Assembly: GCA_963677355.2 (NCBI GenBank)
Contig: CAXXXQ010000002.1
Location: 806,001-870,000 of the forward strand
Direction: 5' to 3'
DNA from: Thiomicrorhabdus sp963677355
GTDB taxonomy: Bacteria > Pseudomonadota > Gammaproteobacteria > Thiomicrospirales > Thiomicrospiraceae
DNA length: 64,000 bases
The first letter of the stretch is position 1. Each line of letters starts with the position of its first letter. Positions 28,028 through 37,042 of the stretch are shown here, piece after piece. A model generated the notes under the pieces. That model was not told the origin of the DNA. It did no database searches and saw only the letters and a list, made by a program, of their open reading frames with translations. Both the position numbers and the translations under genes were made by a program.

Positions 28028-29053
28028 ATGATACCGGCCTCTTCTCCATTCGCACACAATAATCAAAGCGTGCGCAAGGTCATGCTTCAGGTGCAGATCG
28101 CCGCCTTTCCGGCGCTGATGACCCATATCTACCTATTCGGTTTCGGAATTGTGGTTCAATGGATGCTGGCAGTAGCGACCATGCTGGTGGTTGAATACGT
28201 CATGTTGAAGATGCGCGGCCGTCCGGTAGTGCCGTTCATTACTGATATGAGCGGCTTAATCACCATTACCGGTTTGGTTTTCTGTATTCCGCCGGAGGCG
28301 CCTTGGTGGGTCATTGTCAGCGGTAGCGCCTTCGCGTTGATCTTTGGAAAACACCTGTACGGAGGTCTGGGTTACAACCCTTTCAACCCCGCCATGCTCG
28401 GTTATGCTTTCCTGCTAATTTCTTTCCCGGTACAAATGACGCAATGGACTCTGCCGAGCGATTTGAGCGGCCATACCATCGGCTTTTTAGAATCCGCTCA
28501 CTATATTTTCACCGGTCAGATTCCAGGTATTTCGATTGATGCCTTTACCGGAGCAACCCCGTTGAATGAAGTGCGAACCGGCTTGTCCCAGGGACTGACC
28601 CTGAATGAAACTCTGAATATGGATAGCAAAAGCCAATTGTTCGGTTTATCAAGCTGGGGTTGGGTTAATGTCGCCTTTATGGTCGGCGGCATCTGGATGA
28701 TGGTGACCCGCACCATCAGTTGGCAATTCCCGGTCGGCTTTCTCGGGTCTTTGGCGTTAATGGCCTTTATCTTCAATCAGATCAACCCGGATATCTATCC
28801 ATCAATCAGTTTCACCTTGCTGACTGGAGGAACCATGCTGGCCGCCTTCTTTATTATTACCGATCCGGTGACGGCGAGCACCACGCCGAGAGGCAAACTG
28901 ATCTATGCTTGTGGTATCGGCGTTTTGGTCTATGTCATCCGTAACTGGGGCGCCTTCCCGGACGGTATCGCTTTTGCGATCCTGTTAATGAACATAGCAG
29001 TACCTCTAATTGATCAATACACCCAACCGCGTGTATTCGGACACAAAAGGTAA
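28028..29053 (+). CDS. rnfD: Rnf complex membrane subunit D
   Basis: 341 residues with about nine membrane helices. DAFTGATPLNEVR contains the Thr to which FMN is covalently attached in RnfD/NqrB proteins. GGLGYNPFNPAMLGYAFLL is a conserved family segment. It carries electrons across the inner membrane. No gap to rnfC and 16 nt to rnfG. Confidence 0.96.
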   Translation: MIPASSPFAHNNQSVRKVMLQVQIAAFPALMTHIYLFGFGIVVQWMLAVATMLVVEYVMLKMRGRPVVPFITDMSGLITITGLVFCIPPEAPWWVIVSGSAFALIFGKHLYGGLGYNPFNPAMLGYAFLLISFPVQMTQWTLPSDLSGHTIGFLESAHYIFTGQIPGISIDAFTGATPLNEVRTGLSQGLTLNETLNMDSKSQLFGLSSWGWVNVAFMVGGIWMMVTRTISWQFPVGFLGSLALMAFIFNQINPDIYPSISFTLLTGGTMLAAFFIITDPVTASTTPRGKLIYACGIGVLVYVIRNWGAFPDGIAFAILLMNIAVPLIDQYTQPRVFGHKR

Positions 29054-29069
29054 TTAAAGGGTAATTCTG

Positions 29070-29726
29070 ATGGCGGAAAACAACACAAACCCAAAACAAC
29101 CTAATTTGCTAGTCAGAACCATGTTGACTTCGGCGGGCAAGCTGACCCTGTTTGTCTTGATCAGCATTATCCTGCTGTTAGCGGTACGCCAGATTACCGC
29201 ACCGGTTATCGAGCAAGCCGAAAAAGAGGCGCTACTGAATACTTTCGGCGAGGTGCTGCCGAGCGAACTTTATGACAATGATCCGCTGCAAGATACTATC
29301 GAGATCACTGAGCCGAGTTATTTGGCCTTACTCGGCACCAATAAACCGGTTACCGTCTACCGTGCCTATAAAAACGGCACGCCGGCCGGAGCCATTTTTA
29401 CGACCGTCGCACCGAATGGCTATAGCGGCAATATCTATATCCTGATGGGCGTACTGCCGGATGGCCGTGTTTCCGGCGTTCGCGTCCTGAAACACGCCGA
29501 AACCCCGGGATTGGGTGATAAGATCGAGATTGCGAAAAGCGATTGGATATTGAGTTTTAACGGACACAACCTGCAAGATGAAAATGCACATCGCTGGGCT
29601 GTCAAAAAGGATAACGGTGACTTTGACCAATTTACCGGAGCGACCATTACCCCGCGAGCGGTAGTCAGTGCCGTTAAAAACGCCCTGATTGTGGTTAATG
29701 ATTTGAAAGGAAAACTGTATGAGTGA
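29070..29726 (+). CDS. rnfG: Rnf complex subunit G
   Basis: 218 residues. One N-terminal membrane helix (about 24-42, LTLFVLISIILLLAVRQI) is followed by a periplasmic FMN domain. The covalent FMN site is FTGATITPRAVV near residue 190. Related to NqrC. It overlaps rnfE by 8 nt. Confidence 0.95.
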   Translation: MAENNTNPKQPNLLVRTMLTSAGKLTLFVLISIILLLAVRQITAPVIEQAEKEALLNTFGEVLPSELYDNDPLQDTIEITEPSYLALLGTNKPVTVYRAYKNGTPAGAIFTTVAPNGYSGNIYILMGVLPDGRVSGVRVLKHAETPGLGDKIEIAKSDWILSFNGHNLQDENAHRWAVKKDNGDFDQFTGATITPRAVVSAVKNALIVVNDLKGKLYE

Positions 29727-30438
29727 TTCGACTGAAAAGACAGCGTGGCAGGACTACCGCCTGATCGTCGAAAACGGCATGTGGAAAAACAACCAAGCAT
29801 TGGTCGCACTACTAGGCCTCTGCCCTTTGCTGGCGGTTTCCAATAACGCCATCAACGGCCTCGGATTGGGACTGGCGACGCTATTCGTTCTGGTGGTCTC
29901 CAACACGCTGGTTTCTGCAATTCGTAACCATGTCTCCGATGAAATCCGCATTCCGGTCTTTATCGCCATTATTGCGACCATGGTCACCATTGTCGACCTG
30001 CTTATGAACGCTTACTTCCACACCTTACACGGCATTCTCGGTATTTTCATCCCGCTGATTGTGACTAACTGCGCCATCCTTGGCCGTGCCGAAGCCTACG
30101 CCTCTAAAAATAAAATCGACCGAGCCATCGTCGACGGTTTCTTTATGGGCTTGGGCTTTTTAATCGTTCTGGTGTTATTGGGTGCTCTACGCGAAATGAT
30201 TGGTAACGGTACCCTATTCGATCAAGCCCACTTGATGTTCGGTGATGCAGCCAAATCTTGGACGCTACATTTTGGCGACGATTACCAAGGCGTTCTGCTC
30301 GCTATCCTGCCTCCGGGCGCCTTTATCGGCTTGGGCTTGCTTATTGCATTTAAAAACATGATTGACGCCAAGAAGGTACAGAAAAAACACAATGAACTGG
30401 GTATTCAAATCAGCGTTAACCCGGTGATGGATAAATAA
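29719..30438 (+). CDS. rnfE: Rnf complex membrane subunit E
   Basis: 239 residues, six predicted membrane helices, paralogue of RnfA and relative of NqrD. LLGLCPLLAVSN and IVTNCAILGRAEAYASK carry the conserved cysteines. It closes the rnf operon; nth starts 3 nt after its stop. Confidence 0.95.
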   Translation: MSDSTEKTAWQDYRLIVENGMWKNNQALVALLGLCPLLAVSNNAINGLGLGLATLFVLVVSNTLVSAIRNHVSDEIRIPVFIAIIATMVTIVDLLMNAYFHTLHGILGIFIPLIVTNCAILGRAEAYASKNKIDRAIVDGFFMGLGFLIVLVLLGALREMIGNGTLFDQAHLMFGDAAKSWTLHFGDDYQGVLLAILPPGAFIGLGLLIAFKNMIDAKKVQKKHNELGIQISVNPVMDK

Positions 30439-30441
30439 CTC

Positions 30442-31074
30442 ATGAATAAAGCCAAGAGACTCGAAATTTTTCAACGTTTAAGTGAAGCGATTCCGGAACC
30501 GGAAACGGAACTGAACTACAGCAACACTTTTGAACTGCTGATTGCCGTGATCCTCTCTGCACAAGCCACCGACAAGGGCGTCAATATCGCCACGGCAAAA
30601 CTCTTCCCGGTCGCCAATACACCGGAAGCGATCTATGCCCTCGGAGAAGAAGGCTTAAAAGAGTACATTAAAACCATCGGCTTATTCAACTCTAAGGCGG
30701 CCAATATCATTAAAGCCTGCAAGATGCTGGTTGAACTGCACGGTTCCGTCGTTCCGGATAATCGCAAGGACCTGGAAGCTCTGCCCGGCGTCGGCAGAAA
30801 AACCGCTAATGTAGTTTTGAATACTGCTTTTGGCCAACCGACCATGGCGGTGGACACCCATATTTTCCGAGTTTCAAACCGAACCAAAATTGCTCCGGGC
30901 AAAACCGTATTGGAAGTGGAAAAGAAACTTCTGAAAAACGTCCCCCAGGAATACTTGATTCCGGCTCACCATTTACTGATTTTACACGGTCGCTATACCT
31001 GTACGGCACGCAAACCGCGATGCGGTGCCTGCTGTATTTATGACCTGTGTGAATACAAAGATAAAACCGAATAG
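30442..31074 (+). CDS. nth: Endonuclease III
   Basis: 210 residues. A DNA glycosylase/AP lyase removing oxidised pyrimidines. The helix-hairpin-helix LEALPGVGRKTANVVL includes the catalytic Lys; MAVDTHIFRVSNR holds the catalytic Asp. The C-terminal C-x6-C-x2-C-x5-C (from CTARKPRCGACC) binds a [4Fe-4S] cluster. It is co-transcribed with rnfABCDGE, as in many Gammaproteobacteria, and a DUF1841 gene follows after 2 nt. Confidence 0.97.
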   Translation: MNKAKRLEIFQRLSEAIPEPETELNYSNTFELLIAVILSAQATDKGVNIATAKLFPVANTPEAIYALGEEGLKEYIKTIGLFNSKAANIIKACKMLVELHGSVVPDNRKDLEALPGVGRKTANVVLNTAFGQPTMAVDTHIFRVSNRTKIAPGKTVLEVEKKLLKNVPQEYLIPAHHLLILHGRYTCTARKPRCGACCIYDLCEYKDKTE

Positions 31075-31076
31075 AT

Positions 31077-31508
31077 ATGCTGTATACATCCGAGAGAGAC
31101 AAACTGCGCCAGTTCTATGTAGATTGCTGGAAAAAAGCCCGTCACGGCTTGCCGATGGATCCGATGGAACAGATGGTAGCGCGCGTCATCGAAATGCATC
31201 CCGAATACCACCGGATGCTGGAAAACGAACATCATTTGGGTAACGAATATAAACCGGAAGACGGTGAAACCAATCCGTTCATGCATATGGGCATGCACCT
31301 CGGTCTACAGGAACAGGTAGTCATGGACCGCCCTGCCGGAATCAAAGCGGTCTATCAGCAACTTGGGGAGAAATATGGTGATGTCATGCAAACCGAACAT
31401 GCCATGATGGATTGCCTCGGTGAAATGATGTGGCAAGCACAACGGAGCCAGTCCGAACCCGATGAAGCTGCCTATTTAAAGTGTTTGCAAAACCTGCTAT
31501 TAAAATAA
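31077..31508 (+). CDS. DUF1841 family protein
   Basis: 143 residues, soluble, helical and rich in Met and His (TNPFMHMGMHLGLQEQ). The opening SERDKLRQFYVDCWKKARHGLPMDPMEQ and the overall length fit DUF1841, a family of unknown function. It lies 2 nt after nth and 22 nt before rnhA, so it is likely part of the rnf-nth transcript. The MHMGMH segment could bind metal, but nothing in the sequence proves it. Confidence 0.8.
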   Translation: MLYTSERDKLRQFYVDCWKKARHGLPMDPMEQMVARVIEMHPEYHRMLENEHHLGNEYKPEDGETNPFMHMGMHLGLQEQVVMDRPAGIKAVYQQLGEKYGDVMQTEHAMMDCLGEMMWQAQRSQSEPDEAAYLKCLQNLLLK

Positions 31509-31530
31509 CTGAACTTTAGAATCGAACCGG

Positions 31531-32001
31531 ATGGCCGACACTCCTGCTAAAATCGATATCTATACCGATGGAGGTTACTTCCAAAACCGCGACATCGGCG
31601 GCTGGGGTTGTGTCATCTATCTGGACGGCAAAGAAGTTCACCGCGAGAACGGCTGGAAGAAAAAGACTTCCAGTTTGGAAATGGAGTTGGTTGCCGCCCA
31701 ACAAGCGTTGCTTAAAATCGATCAATTCTCCGCCCCGCTCGCTCGGCATTCCACCATCACCCTGCATACCGATTCCAGAATATTGATTGAAGGCTTGCAG
31801 AAAAAATACTCGACCTGGTGTGAAAACGACTGGAAAGTTAAATCGGGAAAAACGGTAATTTACAAACCTCTGTGGCAAGAACTGTTTCAACTCACTGAAC
31901 AGAAGCAGGTCAACTGGAGCTGGGTCAAAGGCCACAATGGTAATGCCGGCAACCAGATGGCCGATCAATTAGCCCGAAGTGCTGTCGAACAACGAGCCTG
32001 A
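31531..32001 (+). CDS. rnhA: Ribonuclease HI
   Basis: 156 residues. It cleaves the RNA strand of RNA-DNA hybrids. The catalytic Asp is in IDIYTDGG (D13), Glu in LEMELVAAQ, Asp in LHTDSRILIEG and Asp in NQMADQLA, with WVKGHNGNAGN as the His loop. The usual CSGNPGPGGWG is replaced by YFQNRDIGGWG, a mild variant. Its last 33 nt overlap the 3' end of the convergent receiver-phosphatase gene. Confidence 0.93.
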   Translation: MADTPAKIDIYTDGGYFQNRDIGGWGCVIYLDGKEVHRENGWKKKTSSLEMELVAAQQALLKIDQFSAPLARHSTITLHTDSRILIEGLQKKYSTWCENDWKVKSGKTVIYKPLWQELFQLTEQKQVNWSWVKGHNGNAGNQMADQLARSAVEQRA

Positions 32002-33141
32002 CAATTCAAAGTTTTCAAGTGACTCGGCGGACAGTTCAACGATAGTAATATCGTCAAAAAAGTCCACCCCTTCCGAGAACTCGCTGAGTTCATCCAGCAG
32101 CATTTCCAGACCGTCATCTTGCTGTTTCATCCTACTGATCGAGTCTTTCAGACGCTCCAGAGAGAACTGTTCTCCGGCCATGTTCTGTGCTTCAACCAAG
32201 CCGTCGGTAAATAGATAAAGCTTGTCCCCCTCGACAAACGGCAAAGGTGCCGGCATTTGCAATGGCAACTCTTCGACCACGCCTAAAGGCAAGGAGCTGG
32301 ATGGAACACTAATGATCTCGCCGTTTGCTTTGACTAATAGCGCCGGCAACATCGCAAAATTATAGATATAGATTTTCTGGTTGGCTTGATCCCATTTGGC
32401 GTAATTCGCGGCCAGGAACTTCTGCGCCGGCAGTTTATTGAACAACTCGTGATTGATCGACTGCAAAACTTCCAAAGAAGAGCGGCCGAGGCCGATATTG
32501 GAATAAAACAGTGAAGAAACCAGCGGCCCGGCGATAGCCGCCGTCAGACCGTGCCCGGTGAAATCGCCGACCATCAGGTGCTGTTGGTTCACCCCATTAC
32601 ACGCCGATAGACTGATATCGCCATTGGCCTTATCCACCGACGAAAATATTTTTTTAACATGACGTTGATCAAAACGCGCATCATAACGCATGGCGGTGAT
32701 GATCTGCTCGATATATTCATGTTCCTGCTTCAGGAACTTGGAGGTGCGGGCGAGTTTAAGATGGGTTTCAATTCTAGCCAGCAAAATCGACTCGGTAAAC
32801 GGCTTAGTGATGTAGTCGACCGCCCCCAGTTGCAGCCCTTTTCTCTCATCTTCCGAACTGAGCATGGCCGTTAAAAAAACGATTGGAATTTCACTGGTTT
32901 TCGAGTCCGCTTTCAATTGCTGACAGAGCTCGAAGCCATTCATTCCCGGCATATTAATATCCAGCAGAATCAAGTCCGGAGACTCATATTTAATCTGTTG
33001 CAAACATTCGGCGGCACTGGAAAAAGTTTTTACTTGATAGCGCTCTTCAATAATGTCTTCCAGAAGCAGCAGGTTAACCGGCTCGTCGTCAACCGCAAAG
33101 ATCAATGCATCCGATAAATCCTTGCCCGGTGCTCTCAACAT
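31969..33141 (-). CDS. Response regulator with PP2C-type (RsbU/SpoIIE) phosphatase output
   Basis: 390 residues. The N-terminal receiver has FAVDDEPVN, phosphoacceptor Asp in ILLDINMPGMNG, Thr in VFLTAML and Lys in ITKPFTES. A short linker helix leads to a PP2C phosphatase domain with GDFTGHG (metal-binding Asp) and LYLFTDGLVEAQN. Such proteins dephosphorylate STAS antagonists when the receiver is phosphorylated. The histidine kinase gene lies 62 nt upstream on the same strand and is the obvious phosphodonor. The target is unknown; the STAS protein at 21580-21885 is one candidate. Confidence 0.9.
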   Translation of the reverse strand: MLRAPGKDLSDALIFAVDDEPVNLLLLEDIIEERYQVKTFSSAAECLQQIKYESPDLILLDINMPGMNGFELCQQLKADSKTSEIPIVFLTAMLSSEDERKGLQLGAVDYITKPFTESILLARIETHLKLARTSKFLKQEHEYIEQIITAMRYDARFDQRHVKKIFSSVDKANGDISLSACNGVNQQHLMVGDFTGHGLTAAIAGPLVSSLFYSNIGLGRSSLEVLQSINHELFNKLPAQKFLAANYAKWDQANQKIYIYNFAMLPALLVKANGEIISVPSSSLPLGVVEELPLQMPAPLPFVEGDKLYLFTDGLVEAQNMAGEQFSLERLKDSISRMKQQDDGLEMLLDELSEFSEGVDFFDDITIVELSAESLENFELSGSLFDSTSG

Positions 33142-33203
33142 AATAATAAATCCTGATTCGTTGCTTGCATCATGTGTTCATAGCACCGATTGTTTTAATC
33201 TCA

Positions 33204-35762
33204 TTAATTGGGTTTGGGCTCGGTCGCTGGTAAGGTAAAGCAGAATACGGCTCCCGTTTCACCATCCGCAGCATTTTCAGCCCAGATCGTCCCCGAATGC
33301 GCTTCGAGAATCTCTTTACAAATCGACAACCCTAAACCGCTGCCTTCTGCCTTGTCCGCATCATGACGGCCCTGTTTGAACTTATCGAATATCATCTCGC
33401 GTTCATCTTGCTCAATGCCGTCGCCGTTGTCAATTAAACAGAGCTGGACTCGGTTATCGGCGACCGGTTTAACGCGAATATCGATCACACCGTTTGCCGG
33501 AGTATGCTTAATCGCATTGGTGAGCAGATTTAAGATCACTTGTGCTATTCGCGCAGTATCGAAATACGCCATAAAATCCAAACATGAATGACGCAGCTCA
33601 ATGCCCTTTTCTTTCAGAAACGGCTGTTGTTGCTCGATACAGCTTTGAATGATCGGTTCCAAGTTTTGATACTGGAAATTAAAGCTGAGCATACCGGATT
33701 CAATGATGGCGCTATCCTGTAGATCCCTGACCAATGTCATTAGACGTTCACTGCTTTTATGGATATTCTCGAAATAACGCTGCACTTTTTCCGGCGATAA
33801 ATTCTGCGCTCTGGATTCACCCATTTCGGCATAAGTTAAAATACCGTGTAGCGGAGTTCTGATTTCGTGCGACATCTTAGCCATAAATTCGGATTTGGCC
33901 AGATTAGCGTTGACTGCCTGCTCCCTTGCCGCCAGTGTTTCCAGCTCCAGCTGCTTACGACGGGTAATCTCACGCACCGCTATATGAATGACCGATTTAC
34001 CGAAATAAACCAATTTGGTCAGCACCACATCTGTCCAAAAAAGTTCGCCGTTGGCCCGGCGGTTCAACCACTCGAAATGATGCATTCCCTGACGCTGGCA
34101 AATGGCTATCATCTGTCGAGCGGCACGAATCGAGGATTCGCCGTGCGCCTGGAACTTCGGGGCTAAATCTTCAATCGGTTGCGTCAATATGGCTTTTTTG
34201 GACTTGTAGCCAAACAGGGAGATCGCGGCTTGATTACAGTCGATCAAATGATGGTTGTTCAAAATAAAGATACCGTCAGCGGATTTTTCGAACAAGATTT
34301 CAAAATTTTTCTTCTGCTCACCCAATTCACGTGTATATCGATTAACCGCACGTTGCAATGCCTCATTGTCGCTGGTCAAAATACGGTTTGCCATCCTTTC
34401 CGTCAAATCCCTAGCGAACACCACTACTAACACACGATTGTCCATATTCACTATCGAGGCATTGGCTTCGATCGGTAGCAGACGTCCGCTGTCGGACTGA
34501 TAAACGGTTTCAAAAATGTGATTGCTCGGTTCTTTCAGTGTTGCACAGATATCGCTCAATTCACCGCCGGGGTAGTTTTGATCGAAATCCGCCATCGATT
34601 TATGCAATAAAGCCTTACGGGAATAGCCCAACAACAGACAAGCCTCATCGTTCACATCCAGTAGTTTGCCACTGCAATCCAACAGAAAATAGGCTTCCGA
34701 GCTCTGGTTGATGATTTCCCCGTAATGCTGATCTTTAAGCGCCAAGGCTTTTTGAGTTTCGGACGATTTTCGATAATAACGCACCGTCAAAAAACTGATC
34801 AGCCCGGTAAACAGACTCAGAATCACACCACTTAGCCAGATATGCTCCGCTTCTTTTTTGAAATCGCTATATTCCGGCAACTGGCTCAAATTAATCTCGG
34901 TATTAAGCAGCCAGTTCTTACCGGCAAAAGGCAGAAAGAACTGATGGGTACGGTAAAGCGGCGCATCAATAGGATAATCGTCACTCAGTGAAGAGATCAA
35001 CTCCCCGTTCGCCGAATTCACTACGGAAAGACCGAGTTTCTGTTGCAGCACTGATTTCTTTTGCACTTGTTGCAAAAACAGTTTTGCATCTAGCACTAGA
35101 CCGACATAGCCTTGAATGGAATTATCTTTAGACGAAATAGAACGATAGACGGCAATCAAGCCTTCATCATTCGGAGAAAGTCCCAGCGCCTCGGGTGCAG
35201 AAGCGATATCACTCCGAGTGATATCGGCCAAAAATAGAGCTTGCTTTTGGCTTTCGATGCTATATAGGTCAATCCCGATAAGGTGCCGGTTATCACGGAC
35301 GGGAAAAGCATATTTAACGATTGCTAATTTACGCACCCCGTCAACCTCAACCGGCGTTTCCTGCTGGAAACTTTTCACCGCGAAACCCGGCCGTTCTTCC
35401 CGCCTATTCAGCTCAAATTCCGCACGCTTGTTCTCCGCGATCAACTCGACCCACTGCAAGGCTTTCAACTTAGCATCACCGGCAATCAATACCTGGGCAA
35501 ATTCATTAAATTGCCTCTCGCCAATATCGGTATTCAATTTAAAGACTTCCGCTAGACTTCCCAATCTTTCCTGTTCACGGCTTAACGCCCGCTTTACTGA
35601 AACATAAGCACGCGACGAATACTGGTTGAATTGTTGATCCAATAGAGAGATATTTTTCTGCTTCTGGAATGAAATCCATTGATGCGTCAGAAACAGCCCC
35701 ATACTGATGACTAGCAAGGCTGCAAGAGGCGCATAATAGGAAGGTTTAATTAGGAATTTCAT
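33204..35762 (-). CDS. Membrane histidine kinase: CHASE, two PAS domains, HisKA, HATPase
   Basis: 852 residues. A first membrane helix (about 10-30) and a second (about 308-328) enclose a periplasmic CHASE-type sensor (LKALQWVELIAENKRAEFE). Two PAS domains follow (ALLVGYS-like LLLGYSRKALL and FGYKSKKAIL). HisKA has phospho-His in MAKMSHEIRTPLHGIL, and the HATPase shows NLLTNAIKHTP, DNGDGIEQDE and GSGLGLSICKEI. There is no receiver at the C-terminus. The ligand is unknown. No clear Shine-Dalgarno is visible at the ATG. It is followed by the receiver-PP2C gene and forms a two-gene unit with it. Confidence 0.92.
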   Translation of the reverse strand: MKFLIKPSYYAPLAALLVISMGLFLTHQWISFQKQKNISLLDQQFNQYSSRAYVSVKRALSREQERLGSLAEVFKLNTDIGERQFNEFAQVLIAGDAKLKALQWVELIAENKRAEFELNRREERPGFAVKSFQQETPVEVDGVRKLAIVKYAFPVRDNRHLIGIDLYSIESQKQALFLADITRSDIASAPEALGLSPNDEGLIAVYRSISSKDNSIQGYVGLVLDAKLFLQQVQKKSVLQQKLGLSVVNSANGELISSLSDDYPIDAPLYRTHQFFLPFAGKNWLLNTEINLSQLPEYSDFKKEAEHIWLSGVILSLFTGLISFLTVRYYRKSSETQKALALKDQHYGEIINQSSEAYFLLDCSGKLLDVNDEACLLLGYSRKALLHKSMADFDQNYPGGELSDICATLKEPSNHIFETVYQSDSGRLLPIEANASIVNMDNRVLVVVFARDLTERMANRILTSDNEALQRAVNRYTRELGEQKKNFEILFEKSADGIFILNNHHLIDCNQAAISLFGYKSKKAILTQPIEDLAPKFQAHGESSIRAARQMIAICQRQGMHHFEWLNRRANGELFWTDVVLTKLVYFGKSVIHIAVREITRRKQLELETLAAREQAVNANLAKSEFMAKMSHEIRTPLHGILTYAEMGESRAQNLSPEKVQRYFENIHKSSERLMTLVRDLQDSAIIESGMLSFNFQYQNLEPIIQSCIEQQQPFLKEKGIELRHSCLDFMAYFDTARIAQVILNLLTNAIKHTPANGVIDIRVKPVADNRVQLCLIDNGDGIEQDEREMIFDKFKQGRHDADKAEGSGLGLSICKEILEAHSGTIWAENAADGETGAVFCFTLPATEPKPN

Positions 35763-36042
35763 TCAGAAAATACGGTGCTACGGGCTTTCAAATAACAAAG
35801 AGTTTTCATTCTAACCGATGGCGCATAGCTTGCCTATGACAAAATAAATCATCAAATTGATAATCACCGATAGCCACAGTTAAATGCCTGATAGGAAATA
35901 ATGGAGCAGAAAATACTAAATAATGTCCACAGAATAAAAGTGGAAGATTTAATCGACAAGATTGATTAGGATAGGAGCCGATTCATTACAAAACCGCTGA
36001 TGCTTGATTCATCCGTATATTCATCAGCACAAAGGAGAAGCT

Positions 36043-36513
36043 ATGCTTAAGCAAGGTGATAACGCACCGGCGTTTCAAACCGTCAACCAAACTGACGAAG
36101 CCGTTAACCTGAGTGACTTTAACGGCAATAAAAATGTCGTACTCTATTTTTATCCAAAAGACGACACTCCGGGATGTACCATTGAAGCCAATGAATTCAC
36201 CGCACTGGCCTCGGAATTTGCGGCCGCAGACACGGTGGTTCTAGGGGTAAGTAAGGACGGCTGCAGCAGCCACCAAGCCTTCATCGACAAGTTCGGCTTA
36301 AAAGTGGATCTGTTGGCCGATACCTCCGGAGAGATATGTGAAGCCTACGACGTTTGGCAATTAAAAACCAAAAACGGCGTATCCAAAATGGGGATAGTGC
36401 GCTCAACGTTCATTATCGATAAAAGCGGAAAAATCAGTTATGCCGAGTACGGTGCGGCACCGGAAGGTCATGCCCGAGCGATGTTGGCTAAAGCACAAGA
36501 ATTGAATGGATAA
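36043..36513 (+). CDS. bcp: Peroxiredoxin of the Bcp/PrxQ family
   Basis: 156 residues. It reduces hydrogen peroxide and organic peroxides. The peroxidatic Cys is C45 in DDTPGCTIEANEF. The resolving Cys that E. coli Bcp has five residues later is Asn here (N50), so this is a 1-Cys or atypical 2-Cys form; other cysteines exist in SKDGCSS and GEICEAY. The ATG at 36043 has AAAGGAG 7 nt upstream. A candidate promoter, TTGATA-17-TTAAAT, lies at 35857-35885. Confidence 0.92.
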   Translation: MLKQGDNAPAFQTVNQTDEAVNLSDFNGNKNVVLYFYPKDDTPGCTIEANEFTALASEFAAADTVVLGVSKDGCSSHQAFIDKFGLKVDLLADTSGEICEAYDVWQLKTKNGVSKMGIVRSTFIIDKSGKISYAEYGAAPEGHARAMLAKAQELNG

Positions 36514-36522
36514 AAGAAATTT

Positions 36523-36564
36523 CCTAGCTTAAATCTATAGATAACACCAAATTGTTAAGCTAGG
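36523..36564. repeat. 10-bp inverted repeat after bcp
   Basis: CCTAGCTTAA (36523-36532) and TTAAGCTAGG (36555-36564) pair perfectly around a 22-nt loop that itself contains ATCTATAGAT. The 3' arm includes a good Shine-Dalgarno (TAGGAG) ahead of an ATG at 36572 opening only nine codons. It may be a terminator without T run or a relic of a small gene. Confidence 0.45.
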
Positions 36565-36604
36565 AGAATAAATGGTAAACCAAGTTAGAAAAGCTTTTTA
36601 GCTA

Positions 36605-37042
36605 TTACCACTCATGTTTACTGGCATAATAGGAAAATGCCGCCATAAAAGCGGTTTCTTGAAACTTTTTCAAACCGGTCTCGGCAAAGCCGATGGGCAG
36701 CGGATAGTGTTTTAAATGCTGTTTTTGATCAGCCGATGACATCAACACCACTTTCAAACCATCAATCAACTGAATGGCGGCTTCCAGTTTAAATCCGTTG
36801 GCACCGCCGGCGAACTTGCCCTTTTTCATACGTTCTTTAATGACCACAACATCAATCTGATAATCCGCCATCAATTGTGCAAACGTCTTTTGGAAATACT
36901 TAAGCTCATTGGCATGATCCGGGTTCGGACAAGTCACTTTTCTGACCCGGCATTCCGGTAATAAAAACATGCCGTCTTGCTCGGTTAACAGACTAATAAC
37001 CGCGTCATTACCGGATAACTCGACTCCGCAGATTTTCATCAT
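36605..37042 (-). CDS. DUF3010 family protein
   Basis: 145 residues from the ATG at 37042 (a second ATG follows directly). It opens MMKICGVELSGNDAVISLL and contains VVVIKERMKKGKFAGGANGFKLE; both and the length agree with DUF3010, a family of unknown function with an RNase H-like appearance. The start overlaps the glnS stop (AATGATGA), so translation is coupled to glnS. Soluble, no signal peptide. Confidence 0.8.
   Translation of the reverse strand: MMKICGVELSGNDAVISLLTEQDGMFLLPECRVRKVTCPNPDHANELKYFQKTFAQLMADYQIDVVVIKERMKKGKFAGGANGFKLEAAIQLIDGLKVVLMSSADQKQHLKHYPLPIGFAETGLKKFQETAFMAAFSYYASKHEW

Noticed and set aside
36572..36601. Nine-codon frame after bcp as a real gene
   Set aside because: Too short to support as a coding feature; kept only as part of the inverted-repeat finding.
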